DNA from: JBAZDC01 sp041654595
GTDB lineage: Bacteria > Pseudomonadota > Gammaproteobacteria > Burkholderiales > Burkholderiaceae_B
Assembly: GCA_964551305.1 (NCBI GenBank)
Contig: CAZKBT010000036.1
Span: 1-34,479, forward strand
Length of the DNA: 34,479 nucleotides
Direction of reading: 5' to 3'
The notes beneath the pieces were generated by a model, which saw only the letters and a list, made by a program, of their open reading frames with translations, was not told where the DNA came from and did no database searches. Within the stretch, counting starts at the first letter, position 1. Each line of letters starts with the position of its first letter. Below are positions 1 to 7,782 of this stretch, one piece after another. The translations under genes were made by a program, and so were the position numbers.

Positions 1-1
1 C

Positions 2-238
2 AATGATTATTCGATTCTGGATACCCGTTCGCCGAACCTGACCTATCAGCCTGAACGCCTGACCATGGAAAAGGGCGAGTCCACGTTCTCGCCGCGTGAC
101 CGCATCGGCCAGCTGACCATGCGCAATCTGGATATCGTGGATACCCGCGAGAAACTGTTCACGTATGCCAAGGCGGGCTTGCTCGCGTCGTCCGGGCAGT
201 CCGCGCTGCCCCAGCTGAAAGGCAAGGACGAAAAATAA
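2..238 (+). CDS. argG: Argininosuccinate synthase, C-terminal end (partial)
   Basis: This is the last 78 codons of an open frame that enters from the left edge. The tail contains SPNLTYQPERLTMEKG and DRIGQLTMRNLDIVDTREKL, the C-terminal oligomerisation region of the longer (about 445-residue, E. coli-type) argininosuccinate synthases. The enzyme joins citrulline and aspartate using ATP in the penultimate step of arginine synthesis. It converges on argF, which makes the citrulline substrate, so two consecutive pathway steps sit tail to tail. The N-terminal ATP-binding part lies outside the window, so the call rests on the tail alone. Confidence 0.88.
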   Translation, partial: NDYSILDTRSPNLTYQPERLTMEKGESTFSPRDRIGQLTMRNLDIVDTREKLFTYAKAGLLASSGQSALPQLKGKDEK

Positions 239-257
239 GAAGAATCGGCATGACATG

Positions 258-285
258 AAAAACGCGGCGTAAGCCGCGTTTTTTT
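258..285. terminator. Bidirectional rho-independent terminator between argG and argF
   Basis: An 8-bp perfect stem (261-268 with 273-280) with loop GTAA is flanked by an A run on the left (258-262) and a T run on the right (279-285). It therefore reads as a terminator on both strands, for argG (+) and argF (-). Confidence 0.85.
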
Positions 286-286
286 C

Positions 287-1231
287 CTATCCGTCCAGCC
301 GTCCCAGCAGCAGGAATTCCATCAGCGCCTTTTGCACGTGCAAGCGGTTTTCCGCTTCGTCCCACACGACGCTTTGCGGGCCGTCTATGACGTCGCCTGT
401 CACTTCCTCACCCCGGTGCGCGGGCAGGCAGTGCATGAATAGCGCTTCCGGAACGGCGCAGGCCATCATGTCCGCATCGACGCGCCAGTTCGCGAATGCC
501 TTGCGGCGTATTTCGTTTTCGTCTTCGTATCCCATGCTGGTCCAGACGTCGGTCGTGACCAGGTGGGCGCCTCGGCAGGCTGCGCGCGGATCGTCGAACT
601 CTTGGAAAATGGACGGGTCGGGCCGGCCTATGCGCTCGGACTCCAGGCGGTAGCCGGGCGGGGCGGATACGTGCAGGCGAAAGCCGAGGATCTCGGCGGC
701 CTGCAGCCAAGTATAGGCCATGTTGTTGCCGTCGCCGATCCAGGCGATCGTCTTGCCCTCGATCGGACCCTTGTGCTCGATGAATGTCAGGATGTCGGCC
801 AGGATCTGGCAGGGATGGTACTCGTTGGTCAGGCCGTTGATGACGGGAACGCGCGAATGCGAGGCAAAGCGTTCGATGCGCGTTTGCTCGAACGTGCGGA
901 TCATGACCAGATCCACCATGCGGGAAATGACCCGGGCGGTATCTTCGATGGGTTCCGAGCGGCCGAGCTGCGAATCGCCCGTCGTCAGGTGTATGACGGC
1001 GCCGCCCAGCTGATACATGCCGGCCTCGAACGAGACGCGGGTGCGGGTGCTGGCTTTTTCGAACACCATGGCCAGGTTGCGGTCATGCAGGGTGCGATGC
1101 GGCTCGTAGCGCTTGAACTTGTCTTTTATGAGACGGGCGCGATCCAGTACGTATAGGATTTCGGATTTGGAGAAGTCGCGAAACTGCAGGAAATGGCGCA
1201 ATGGGCCGGGGGGCGAAATAGCGTCAGACAT
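287..1231 (-). CDS. argF: Ornithine carbamoyltransferase
   Basis: The 314-residue protein has all the landmarks of anabolic ornithine carbamoyltransferase, which makes citrulline from ornithine and carbamoyl phosphate in the cytoplasm. The carbamoyl-phosphate loop STRTR is at residues 61-65, HPCQ at 139-142, and the ornithine-binding HCLPAHRGEE with the active Cys-Leu-Pro at 267-276. Length fits the anabolic family (about 300-315). The ATG start is preceded by an AAGG about 9 bases upstream. It is convergent with argG and divergent from the DUF3579 gene. No ArgR-type operator was convincingly seen in the 149-base upstream gap. Confidence 0.96.
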   Translation of the reverse strand: MSDAISPPGPLRHFLQFRDFSKSEILYVLDRARLIKDKFKRYEPHRTLHDRNLAMVFEKASTRTRVSFEAGMYQLGGAVIHLTTGDSQLGRSEPIEDTARVISRMVDLVMIRTFEQTRIERFASHSRVPVINGLTNEYHPCQILADILTFIEHKGPIEGKTIAWIGDGNNMAYTWLQAAEILGFRLHVSAPPGYRLESERIGRPDPSIFQEFDDPRAACRGAHLVTTDVWTSMGYEDENEIRRKAFANWRVDADMMACAVPEALFMHCLPAHRGEEVTGDVIDGPQSVVWDEAENRLHVQKALMEFLLLGRLDG

Positions 1232-1303
1232 AGATGGCCTTGTGTAAAAAAGTCATCTTACCTTGTGCTGGTCTTTTCAGCAAAAACGAATTGCTGCGAT
1301 GCG

Positions 1304-1309
1304 ATACAA
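1304..1309 (+). promoter_or_regulatory. Possible -10 element for the DUF3579 gene
   Basis: TACAAT matches the sigma70 -10 consensus at five of six positions and lies about 70 bases ahead of the GTG start. No -35 hexamer at good spacing is evident. A 14-bp sequence (1290-1303) directly before it is repeated before the adk -10-like element. Confidence 0.3.
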
Positions 1310-1380
1310 TGCCGAGCGCAGGCTGGCAAAGCGCCTGATCCCTTCAGCGTGCGAACTCGCAATCACGATGGCATAGTCTT

Positions 1381-1677
1381 GTGCAAAAGCTTATTATTCA
1401 CGGCGTCACCAAGGATGGCAAAGTCTTTCGCCCCAGCGACTGGGCCGAGCGCCTTGCCGGCGTCATGTCCCGGTTTCGTCCCCCCGGCGCCTCGGGCGGC
1501 CTTTTGAGCTATTCTCCGTATGCGCTGCCCATGCACGTCGATGGAATCCGCAGCGTCGTAGTCGATCACCGGCTGCGCGAACTCGAGCCCCTGGCCTGGA
1601 AATTCGTGTGCGATTTTGCGCAAAGCAATAATTTGAAGACGTCCGAATGCGTCGACGCCGATCCGCCCCGTTCCTGA
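1381..1677 (+). CDS. DUF3579 family protein
   Basis: A small 98-residue protein with the N-terminal pattern HGVTKDGKVFRPSDWAERL and the later YSPYALP and VDHRLRELEPLAWKF segments. I recognise these as DUF3579, a family of unknown function in betaproteobacteria. No signal peptide or membrane segment is visible. The start is GTG at 1381: the frame is closed by a TGA at 1336-1338 and has no ATG in between. No strong Shine-Dalgarno is visible, so the exact start is less certain than the family. It is divergent from argF, and its stop codon lies inside the arm of its own terminator. No function can be assigned. Confidence 0.85.
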   Translation: MQKLIIHGVTKDGKVFRPSDWAERLAGVMSRFRPPGASGGLLSYSPYALPMHVDGIRSVVVDHRLRELEPLAWKFVCDFAQSNNLKTSECVDADPPRS

Positions 1678-1690
1678 CGGGGCTTTTTTA
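1665..1690 (+). terminator. Rho-independent terminator of the DUF3579 gene
   Basis: A 7-bp GC-rich stem GCCCCGT/ACGGGGC (1665-1671 with 1677-1683) is followed by six T. The stop codon at 1675-1677 overlaps the loop and arm, so termination signal and gene end are fused. Confidence 0.85.
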
Positions 1691-1708
1691 TGGTGGCTGC
1701 GCTCAATG

Positions 1709-1737
1709 AAAAAGGACGCCGAGGCGTCCTTTTTTTC
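1709..1737. terminator. Bidirectional terminator downstream of rpsT
   Basis: The inverted repeat AAAGGACGCC/GGCGTCCTTT (1711-1720 with 1723-1732) has A residues on the left and a seven-T run on the right. It would stop rpsT transcripts on the minus strand and any read-through on the plus strand. Confidence 0.85.
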
Positions 1738-1784
1738 GGGCTTACGCCCAGACTGCTTTTGCCTTTCAAACAGCTACGCAATAA

Positions 1785-2048
1785 TCAGGCGATTGCCTTG
1801 ACGGCGGCGGCCAAACGGCTCTTATGGCGGGCAGCCTTGTTCTTGTGGATGATGTTCTTGTCAGCCACACGATCGATGATGCTCGTGGTTTTCTGGAAGA
1901 CTTCCGTCGCGGCGGCCTTGTCGCCCGCGGCGATGGCTTGGCGTACGCGCTTGATGGAAGTGCGCAGCATGGAACGAAGGCTGGCGTTGTGTTTGTTGCG
2001 CTGAACGGCTTGGCGTGCGCGCTTGCGGGCTTGGGCGGAATTGGCCAT
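1785..2048 (-). CDS. rpsT: 30S ribosomal protein S20
   Basis: An 87-residue, highly basic, Ala/Arg/Lys-rich protein beginning MANSAQARKRARQAVQRNKHNA, the standard S20 opening. The length is typical. S20 is a primary binder of the 16S rRNA 5' domain. The frame extends upstream, but the ATG at 2048 is chosen because the conserved N-terminus begins there and an AGGAT motif precedes it. It lies downstream of murJ in the same direction but has its own promoter, and it is closed by a terminator. Confidence 0.97.
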   Translation of the reverse strand: MANSAQARKRARQAVQRNKHNASLRSMLRTSIKRVRQAIAAGDKAAATEVFQKTTSIIDRVADKNIIHKNKAARHKSRLAAAVKAIA

Positions 2049-2140
2049 TGTGGTCTGTGATCCTGTTGCGTAAATCCTGAAAAGGAATTTCAGTACGGCA
2101 AAACGAGTTCGCCGAAAAAGTTTGATTGGCAAAGACAGCT

Positions 2141-2169
2141 ATTCTAGCTTAGTTGCGGCGACGTGTAAA
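2141..2169 (-). promoter_or_regulatory. Sigma70-type promoter for rpsT
   Basis: On the minus strand TTTACA (2164-2169) and TAGAAT (2141-2146) are separated by exactly 17 bases. Each hexamer matches consensus at five of six positions. The -35 lies inside the last codons of murJ and the -10 lies just after its stop. The leader to the rpsT ATG is about 85 bases. Confidence 0.7.
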
Positions 2170-3702
2170 GTCCCGAGTTCTGAAGCCCGACAGGAAAAGC
2201 GCGCCGAAGTACACGAGCATGCAGCCGCACAACACGCCGGCCAGCCATAGCGCCCGCAAGCCGGGCTGGCCGCCCATCGCCAGCCAGTCCATCTGCCGCG
2301 CCGCCCACAGGGCGGCGGCCAGGGCGGCCAAGGCCGGCACCATGCGAAGCAGGAAGCGGCTCCAGCCTGCGCCGGGCTGATAGATCTTGCGGCGTATGAG
2401 CATGATCACCAGGAGCGCGGCGTTGGCCGTCGCGCCCAGGCCGATCGACAGCGCCAATCCCGCGTGATCGAACAGGGGGACGAAAACCAGGTTCATCAAC
2501 TGCGTCAGGACCAGTATGAGAAGGGCGATCCTGACGGGCGTGCGTATGTCCTGCTTGGCGTAAAAGCCTGGGGCCAGGATCTTGATGGCGAGCATGCCCA
2601 GTATGCCCGCCGAGTAGGCCATGACGGCCAGCTGGGTCTGGGCCGCGTCGTGGCCGGTGAAGGCGCCGTAATGGAACAGCACGGCGACCAGCCCGTCCGA
2701 CAATAGCGCCATGCCCAGCGCAGCGGGCAGCCCGAGCAGCATGACCAGCTTCAGTCCCCAGTCCAGCAGGGCGCTATAGCGCCCCGGCTCCTGACTGGAA
2801 TGGGCAGCCGACAGGCTGGGCAGCAACACGGTTCCCAATGCAACGCCTAGCAGCGCCGTCGGGAACTCCATCAGGCGGTCGGCGAACGACAGCCACGTGA
2901 CGCTGCCCGGCGTCAGCCACGTCGCGATGTTGGTATTGATCAGCAAGGATATCTGCGCCACCGATACGCCCAGGATGGCGGGCAGCATCTGATGCATGAT
3001 GCGCTGCACCGTGGGATCCCGCCACGCTTGCCTGATCTTGAGCGAATAGCGCGGCAGCAATCCCAGGCGGGCCAGGGCGGCCAGCTGGACTGCCAGCTGG
3101 GCGACGCCGCCTATCATGACCCCGGCGGCCAGCGCGTAGATCGGGGGCTCGAAATAGGCGGTCAGCAGCAGGGCCGCCGCGATCATCGAGAGGTTGAGCA
3201 ATACCGGGGTGAACGCCGGCACGGCGAACCGGCTCCAGGTATTGAGCACGCCCGAGGCGAACGCGACCAGGGACATGCACAGGATGTAGGGAAACATCAG
3301 GCGCGTCATCCAGACCGCGGCTTCGAATTCCTGATGGCGCTGCGCCGCCCTCAGGCCGCTGGCCATGGCGCTGACGACCCATGGCGCGCAGACGATGCCC
3401 GCCAGCGTGACGAGCATCAACGCGAACGTCAGCAACAGCGCGACACGGTCGAGCAATATCCTGACTTCTTCGGCCCCGCGCTGCTGGCGCGCTTGGCCGA
3501 GTATGGGAACGAAGGCCTGGGAAAAAGCGCCTTCCGCGAAAAGGCGCCGCAATAGATTGGGGATGCGGAATGCTACCCAGAACGCGTCGGTTAGAGGGCC
3601 GGCCCCGAAAGATCCGGCGATCATGATGTCGCGCAGCAAGCCGGTGATGCGCGATAGCAGGGTAAAGCTGCTGACGGTGGCAGCTGACTTGAACAGGCTC
3701 AT
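2149..3702 (-). CDS. murJ: Lipid II flippase MurJ
   Basis: A 517-residue polytopic inner-membrane protein of the MVF/MOP superfamily with about 14 hydrophobic segments. It flips lipid-linked peptidoglycan precursor to the periplasmic face. The N-terminal GLLRDIMIAGSFGAGPLTDAFWVAFRIPN block is diagnostic. Arg18, Arg24, Asp39 and Arg52 occupy the same positions as the essential charged residues of E. coli MurJ, and an Arg at about 276 (in FADRLMEFP) corresponds to its Arg270. The start is ATG, 20 bases after the SDR gene, suggesting cotranscription. Its 3' end carries the rpsT promoter. Confidence 0.96.
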   Translation of the reverse strand: MSLFKSAATVSSFTLLSRITGLLRDIMIAGSFGAGPLTDAFWVAFRIPNLLRRLFAEGAFSQAFVPILGQARQQRGAEEVRILLDRVALLLTFALMLVTLAGIVCAPWVVSAMASGLRAAQRHQEFEAAVWMTRLMFPYILCMSLVAFASGVLNTWSRFAVPAFTPVLLNLSMIAAALLLTAYFEPPIYALAAGVMIGGVAQLAVQLAALARLGLLPRYSLKIRQAWRDPTVQRIMHQMLPAILGVSVAQISLLINTNIATWLTPGSVTWLSFADRLMEFPTALLGVALGTVLLPSLSAAHSSQEPGRYSALLDWGLKLVMLLGLPAALGMALLSDGLVAVLFHYGAFTGHDAAQTQLAVMAYSAGILGMLAIKILAPGFYAKQDIRTPVRIALLILVLTQLMNLVFVPLFDHAGLALSIGLGATANAALLVIMLIRRKIYQPGAGWSRFLLRMVPALAALAAALWAARQMDWLAMGGQPGLRALWLAGVLCGCMLVYFGALFLSGFRTRDFTRRRN

Positions 3703-3722
3703 GGTCGCCGGTATGCGCCTGG

Positions 3723-4481
3723 CTATTTCGGCGCCATGCGAATGGCGCCGTCCAGGCGGATGGTTTCGCCATTGAGCATTTCGTTGGTAATGATGCTATG
3801 GACCAGCTTGGCGAAGTCTTCCGGACGGCCCAGGCGCGAAGGGAAGGGGATGCTTGCGCCCAGCGAGTCCTGGACTTCCTGGGGCATGCCGAAAATCATG
3901 GGCGTGCCGAAGATGCCGGGCGCGATGGTCATGCAGCGTATGCCGAGCTTTGCCAGATCGCGAGCGATGGGCAGGGTCATGCCGGCCACCGCGGCTTTCG
4001 ACGCGGAATAGGCTGCCTGGCCGATCTGGCCGTCGAAGGCCGCCACCGAGGCGGTATTGATCAGGACGCCGCGCTCGCCCGTGGGCTCGGGCGTGTTTTC
4101 GCTCATGGCGGACGCCGCCAGGCGGCACATATTGAACGTGCCGAAAAGATTCACCGCAACGGTCTTCTGGAACAAATCCAAGGCATGAGGGCCGTTTTTT
4201 CCGACGATCCGCGCGGCGGGCGCGATGCCGGCGCAATTGACCAGTCCGAAAAGCGGGCCTTGATCGAGCGCCGCGGCGATGACGGCCTGGCCGTCCGTTT
4301 CCTGCGTGACGTCGCAGTGTACGTAAGTCTGCCGCAGCTCCTGCGCCAGTTCCCGGCCCGGCTCGTCTTGCAGATCGGCCAGCACGACCTTGGCGCCCTG
4401 GGCCGTCAGCATTCTTACGGTGCCCGCGCCCAGGCCCGATGCGCCGCCGGTAACAACGAAAACTTTGTCTTTGATTTCCAT
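3723..4481 (-). CDS. Short-chain dehydrogenase/reductase, 3-hydroxyacyl-CoA dehydrogenase type II-like
   Basis: A 252-residue classical SDR. The NAD-binding TGGASGLG is at residues 11-18, NCAG at 82-85, and the catalytic Ser145, Tyr158 and Lys162 (YSASK) are all present. The whole-length pattern, including the APGIF-TPM segment and the C-terminal LNGETIRLDGAIRM, resembles the type-2 3-hydroxyacyl-CoA dehydrogenase (HSD17B10-like) group used in fatty or branched-chain acyl-CoA oxidation. Substrate is inferred from resemblance only. The ATG at 4481 (MEIKDKVF) is preferred over a longer frame because the Rossmann fold starts there. It lies between adk (65 bases upstream) and murJ (20 bases downstream). 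Confidence 0.85.
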   Translation of the reverse strand: MEIKDKVFVVTGGASGLGAGTVRMLTAQGAKVVLADLQDEPGRELAQELRQTYVHCDVTQETDGQAVIAAALDQGPLFGLVNCAGIAPAARIVGKNGPHALDLFQKTVAVNLFGTFNMCRLAASAMSENTPEPTGERGVLINTASVAAFDGQIGQAAYSASKAAVAGMTLPIARDLAKLGIRCMTIAPGIFGTPMIFGMPQEVQDSLGASIPFPSRLGRPEDFAKLVHSIITNEMLNGETIRLDGAIRMAPK

Positions 4482-4546
4482 GCCTGTCTCGCGAAGAAAG
4501 TGTGTGTTCCAGCTTCGGTCCGGCCGCCGTCGGCCGGGACCGGACA

Positions 4547-5203
4547 TCAGGCGCCGATGGCCTTCAGGATGCGCTCGCGGATTTCGTCCACGGAGCCCAG
4601 GCCGGACAGCTGACGGTACGCGGGGGCCTGGGGGTCGCCGGACGCCGCCCAGTTCGAATAGTAATCGACCAAGGGGCGGGTTTGCTCTTTGTAGACGGTC
4701 AGGCGGTGCCTGACGGTTTCTTCTTTGTCGTCGTCGCGCTGTACGAGGGCTTCGCCGGTGACGTCGTCGATGCCGGGCTTGGCAGGCGGGTTGAAGCTGG
4801 TGTGGTAGCTGCGTCCGCTGGCCGGATGCACGCGGCGTCCGCTGATCCGCTCGATGATGTTCTCTTCGGGCACGGAGATTTCCACGACGAAGTCCAAGGG
4901 GATGCTCGCGTTTTTCAACGCGTCCGCCTGGGGAATCGTGCGCGGGAAGCCGTCGAAAAGGTAGCCCCGCTTGCAGTCGTCCTGTTCGAGCCTGTCTTGC
5001 ACCAGGCCTATGATCAGGTCGTCCGATACCAGACCGCCCGCATCCATGACTTTCTTGGCTTCCTTGCCCAGAGGGGTCTGCGCTTTGACGGCGGCTCTCA
5101 ACATATCGCCCGTGGATATTTGGGGTATACCGAATTTTTCGGTAATGAACGCGGCCTGTGTTCCTTTGCCTGCGCCCGGCGGGCCGAGCAAAATCAATCG
5201 CAT
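4547..5203 (-). CDS. adk: Adenylate kinase
   Basis: A 218-residue adenylate kinase (ATP + AMP = 2 ADP). The P-loop GPPGAGKGT is at residues 7-15 with Lys13, followed by the AMP-binding STGDMLR and GFPRT segments. The LID region (about 122-159) is the long form, with RRVHPASGRSYH. Length fits the long-LID bacterial enzyme (about 214-218). The start is fixed by a perfect GGAGGAATTC ribosome-binding site directly before the ATG at 5203. kdsB lies 87 bases upstream in the same direction, and a -10-like CATAAT in that gap allows a separate promoter. Confidence 0.97.
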   Translation of the reverse strand: MRLILLGPPGAGKGTQAAFITEKFGIPQISTGDMLRAAVKAQTPLGKEAKKVMDAGGLVSDDLIIGLVQDRLEQDDCKRGYLFDGFPRTIPQADALKNASIPLDFVVEISVPEENIIERISGRRVHPASGRSYHTSFNPPAKPGIDDVTGEALVQRDDDKEETVRHRLTVYKEQTRPLVDYYSNWAASGDPQAPAYRQLSGLGSVDEIRERILKAIGA

Positions 5204-5236
5204 GAATTCCTCCTGGATTTTTCTGAAACTTTTTGG

Positions 5237-5257
5237 ATTATGCCGCATCGCAGCAAT
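5237..5257 (-). promoter_or_regulatory. Possible -10 region of an adk promoter
   Basis: On the minus strand CATAAT (five of six matches to the -10 consensus) lies about 35 bases before the adk ATG. The preceding 14 bases (5244-5257) are identical to those before the -10-like element of the DUF3579 gene at 1290-1303. No clear -35 hexamer is present. Confidence 0.3.
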
Positions 5258-5290
5258 CTGTGCTTGGGCGTGGACCGCAACGTAGCGGGT

Positions 5291-6055
5291 TTACTGCCTG
5301 TTTGCGAAAATCTCGCGCACTCGCCGGAGGTCCGCCGGCGTGTCGACGCCGGGAGCAGGCACGGCCGGGCAACGTTCCACTGCGATGACGTGGCCGTTCT
5401 CCATGGCGCGAAGCTGCTCCAGCGATTCGTAGCGCTCCAGCGGTCCCGGGGGCAACGAGGGGTAGGCGCGTAGAAACGCCGCGCGATACGCATAAAGGCC
5501 GATGTGCCGCAAGGCGGGAAGGCCATCGGCGACGCGTTGCCGGCCGTCGGCCAGCGCGTCGCGCGCCCAGGGAATGGGAGCGCGGGAAAAATAGAGCGCG
5601 CGTCCCAGGTGCGTGCAGACGACTTTGACGACATTGGGATCGAACAGGACTTGCGCATCGTCGATGGGGGCGGCGCAGGTCGCGATCGCGGCATCGTCCG
5701 CGCCGCGCAGCGCGCCGGCCACCAGGTCGATGAGCTCGGGCTCGATCAGAGGCTCGTCGGCCTGGACGTTCACCACGACCGCGTCGTCGGGCCACTCCAG
5801 CTGCTGCGCGACTTGCGCCAGCCGGTCCGTGCCCGTGGGATGCTCGGCGCGGGTGATGAGCGACTCGTAGCCGTATTCATCGGCCGCTTGCTGAACGCGG
5901 ATGTCGTCCGTGGCGATCAGGATGCGTTGCGCGCCGGACAGCGCGGCCTGTTCCGCCGTGCGTATCACCATGGGGCGCCCGCCGATGTCCAGCAGTGGTT
6001 TGTCCGGCAAACGGGTGGAGGCCATGCGGGCCGGAATGACGACGATGAAGCTCAT
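5291..6055 (-). CDS. kdsB: 3-deoxy-manno-octulosonate cytidylyltransferase (CMP-KDO synthetase)
   Basis: A 254-residue nucleotidyltransferase that activates KDO with CTP for transfer to lipid A. The N-terminal IPARMASTRLPDKPL is the family CTP-binding signature. The VNVQADEPLI metal-binding motif, the HIGLYAYR block and the C-terminal VDTPADLRRVRE segment follow in the expected order. The ATG at 6055 overlaps the stop of the UPF0434 gene by 4 bases (ATGA), which fixes the start and implies translational coupling. It works with lpxK, encoded just upstream, in building the lipid A-KDO core. Confidence 0.96.
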   Translation of the reverse strand: MSFIVVIPARMASTRLPDKPLLDIGGRPMVIRTAEQAALSGAQRILIATDDIRVQQAADEYGYESLITRAEHPTGTDRLAQVAQQLEWPDDAVVVNVQADEPLIEPELIDLVAGALRGADDAAIATCAAPIDDAQVLFDPNVVKVVCTHLGRALYFSRAPIPWARDALADGRQRVADGLPALRHIGLYAYRAAFLRAYPSLPPGPLERYESLEQLRAMENGHVIAVERCPAVPAPGVDTPADLRRVREIFANRQ

Positions 6056-6240
6056 GCTTCGGAAGCCGAATCCGTCGTGTCCAAACGGCGCGCCTGCTCG
6101 GGCAAGAGTATGGGGATGCCGTCGCGGACGGGATAGGCGAGCTTGGCGCTTTGGCTGATCAGTTCCTGCCGTTCGCGGTCGTAGCGCAGCGCCCCCTTGG
6201 TCACAGGGCAAACCAGTATTTCAAGTAAGCGGGATTGCAT
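6052..6240 (-). CDS. Trm112/UPF0434 family small protein (YcaR-like)
   Basis: A 62-residue protein starting MQSRLLEILVCPVTKGAL with YPVRDGIPILLPEQAR later, the UPF0434/YcaR pattern of the Trm112-like zinc-ribbon fold. Only one Cys (in VCP) is present, so the metal site is degenerate, as is common in this group. Members typically sit between lpxK and kdsB, exactly as here. It overlaps kdsB by 4 bases and lies 34 bases after lpxK. Its molecular role is not established. Confidence 0.9.
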   Translation of the reverse strand: MQSRLLEILVCPVTKGALRYDRERQELISQSAKLAYPVRDGIPILLPEQARRLDTTDSASEA

Positions 6241-6274
6241 GGATGGTTCCGCGTTCAGTCGATAAACGAACAGT

Positions 6275-7372
6275 TTAATTCAAAGGCGTTCGATCGTCGC
6301 GAACGACGTGCTGCGTCCGTTGCCGCATCTGTTCCAGCCGCCGCACCACCTCGTCGGTCCAATCGGGATCGGAAAACACGGGCTCGGCTTCGACCACCCA
6401 CAATCGGGGGTCGTGAAACTTGCCGCATTTGACCCCGTCTTTCGCGGTGATCAGGACAGCATCGCCGCGCAGGGAGCCGAAGGGCGATTCCACGTAGTCG
6501 TGATGGTCGGGCAGCGCTAGCGTGTCGAACAGCTGAGCACCCTGACTGCGCAGCATGGCGAAAAACCGCTCGGGACGGCCGATGGCGGCGGCGGCGCTCA
6601 GTTTCATGTGCCCGTGTTGACGCAGCCAGTCGAGCCAGGAGATGGCCTGGCCGTCCTGCAGCCGGCGTACGAATGCCGCCTGCAGGCGCATGTTGATGCG
6701 GCGGGCCCGCGTGGCGGCCACGGGCAGGGCCGGCGCCTGCTGGTTCGACAGCAGATTGCTGATGATGAAGTCCACGTCGGCCATCCGGGAGACCGGCTCG
6801 CGCAACGGCCCGGCCGGCAACAGGCGGCCGTTGCCCGTTCCTCGGGCATCCTGCACGATGATTTCCAGGGACCGTTCCAGCTGCCAGTGCTGCAGGCCGT
6901 CGTCGGAAAGAATGACGTCCACCTGCGGATGCTGTTGCAAAAGGGCGTCGCGCGCCAGCGTGCGGCGCGGATGGACGGCGACAGGGCAGCCCGCGGCCCG
7001 CGCGATCAGCGCAGGCTCGTCGCCGAACCGGTCGGCCGTTACAGTGTCGGCCGTTCCGACGCGAGGGGTGGGGCCTATCCGGGCGCCGTAGCCCCGGCTG
7101 ACGACGCCGGGGTGTCGCCCCCGCCGCTGCAGGGCTTGCGCCAGCGCGATGACCACCGGCGTCTTGCCGGTTCCGCCTACGTAAAGGTTTCCCACGACAA
7201 TCACCGGCGGCGCCGCCGCGCCGGCGCGATGCGTGGATTGCCGAGCCCGGCGGCGGCGCCGGTCGGTGACGATCCGGGTCAGCCAGGACAGCGGCAACAG
7301 CATGGTGCTGATCACGCCGTTTTCCGCCCAGACGGCCTGCACGGCCCGCGCGATCGCGACGGAGGGCTTCAT
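6275..7372 (-). CDS. lpxK: Tetraacyldisaccharide 4'-kinase (lipid A 4'-kinase)
   Basis: A 365-residue membrane-associated kinase that phosphorylates the 4' position of the lipid A disaccharide. An N-terminal hydrophobic stretch (about 18-33) would anchor it to the inner membrane. The Walker A variant GNLYVGGTGKT is at 61-71, SRGYG at 92-96 and SDDGLQH at 156-162, all LpxK hallmarks. The C-terminal half carries LITAKDGVKC, the usual TEKDAVK region. The ATG overlaps the exbD stop by 4 bases. Length is slightly above the usual 320-350. Confidence 0.96.
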   Translation of the reverse strand: MKPSVAIARAVQAVWAENGVISTMLLPLSWLTRIVTDRRRRRARQSTHRAGAAAPPVIVVGNLYVGGTGKTPVVIALAQALQRRGRHPGVVSRGYGARIGPTPRVGTADTVTADRFGDEPALIARAAGCPVAVHPRRTLARDALLQQHPQVDVILSDDGLQHWQLERSLEIIVQDARGTGNGRLLPAGPLREPVSRMADVDFIISNLLSNQQAPALPVAATRARRINMRLQAAFVRRLQDGQAISWLDWLRQHGHMKLSAAAAIGRPERFFAMLRSQGAQLFDTLALPDHHDYVESPFGSLRGDAVLITAKDGVKCGKFHDPRLWVVEAEPVFSDPDWTDEVVRRLEQMRQRTQHVVRDDRTPLN

Positions 7373-7782
7373 GGCGCCCCCTGGGTCGCGAAGTGGATGC
7401 GGCGCAATCCCGCCAACTGGGCGGCATCCATGGCGCGAATGACCGCTTCGTGCGGGGTTCGGGCATCGGCATGTATGACCAGCACCGCATCGGCCGGGTC
7501 CATGCCCTGGCCAATCAGCGCCTGCGCCAGCCCTTGCGCGCTGGAGTCCGGCAACAGATCGTCGTTCAAGGCATAGTGGCCGTCATGGCTGATCGCCATG
7601 AACAGCGGCGCTTGCGCCGCCGGCGCATGCGAGTCGGCCTGCGGCAGCGACACGTTCATCTGCTGAAAGCGCGCAAAGGACGTTGTGGCCGCCAGGAAGA
7701 TAAGGATGACCAACAGGACGTCAATTAGTGGCACCAGATTGATCTCGAGCTCGTCGTCCAGGTTGTCGCGACGAAACTTCAT
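7369..7782 (-). CDS. exbD: Biopolymer transport protein ExbD/TolR
   Basis: A 137-residue ExbD/TolR protein with a short cytoplasmic N-terminus, one transmembrane helix (about 18-35, LVPLIDVLLVILIFLAATTS) and a periplasmic domain. Asp21 in the helix corresponds to the proton-path Asp25 of E. coli ExbD. With ExbB it forms the proton-driven motor that energises TonB- or TolA-type envelope processes. It overlaps exbB and lpxK by 4 bases each. No tonB or tolA gene is in the window, so the partner is unknown; ExbD is preferred over TolR from the usual exbB-exbD-lpxK arrangement. Confidence 0.9.
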   Translation of the reverse strand: MKFRRDNLDDELEINLVPLIDVLLVILIFLAATTSFARFQQMNVSLPQADSHAPAAQAPLFMAISHDGHYALNDDLLPDSSAQGLAQALIGQGMDPADAVLVIHADARTPHEAVIRAMDAAQLAGLRRIHFATQGAP

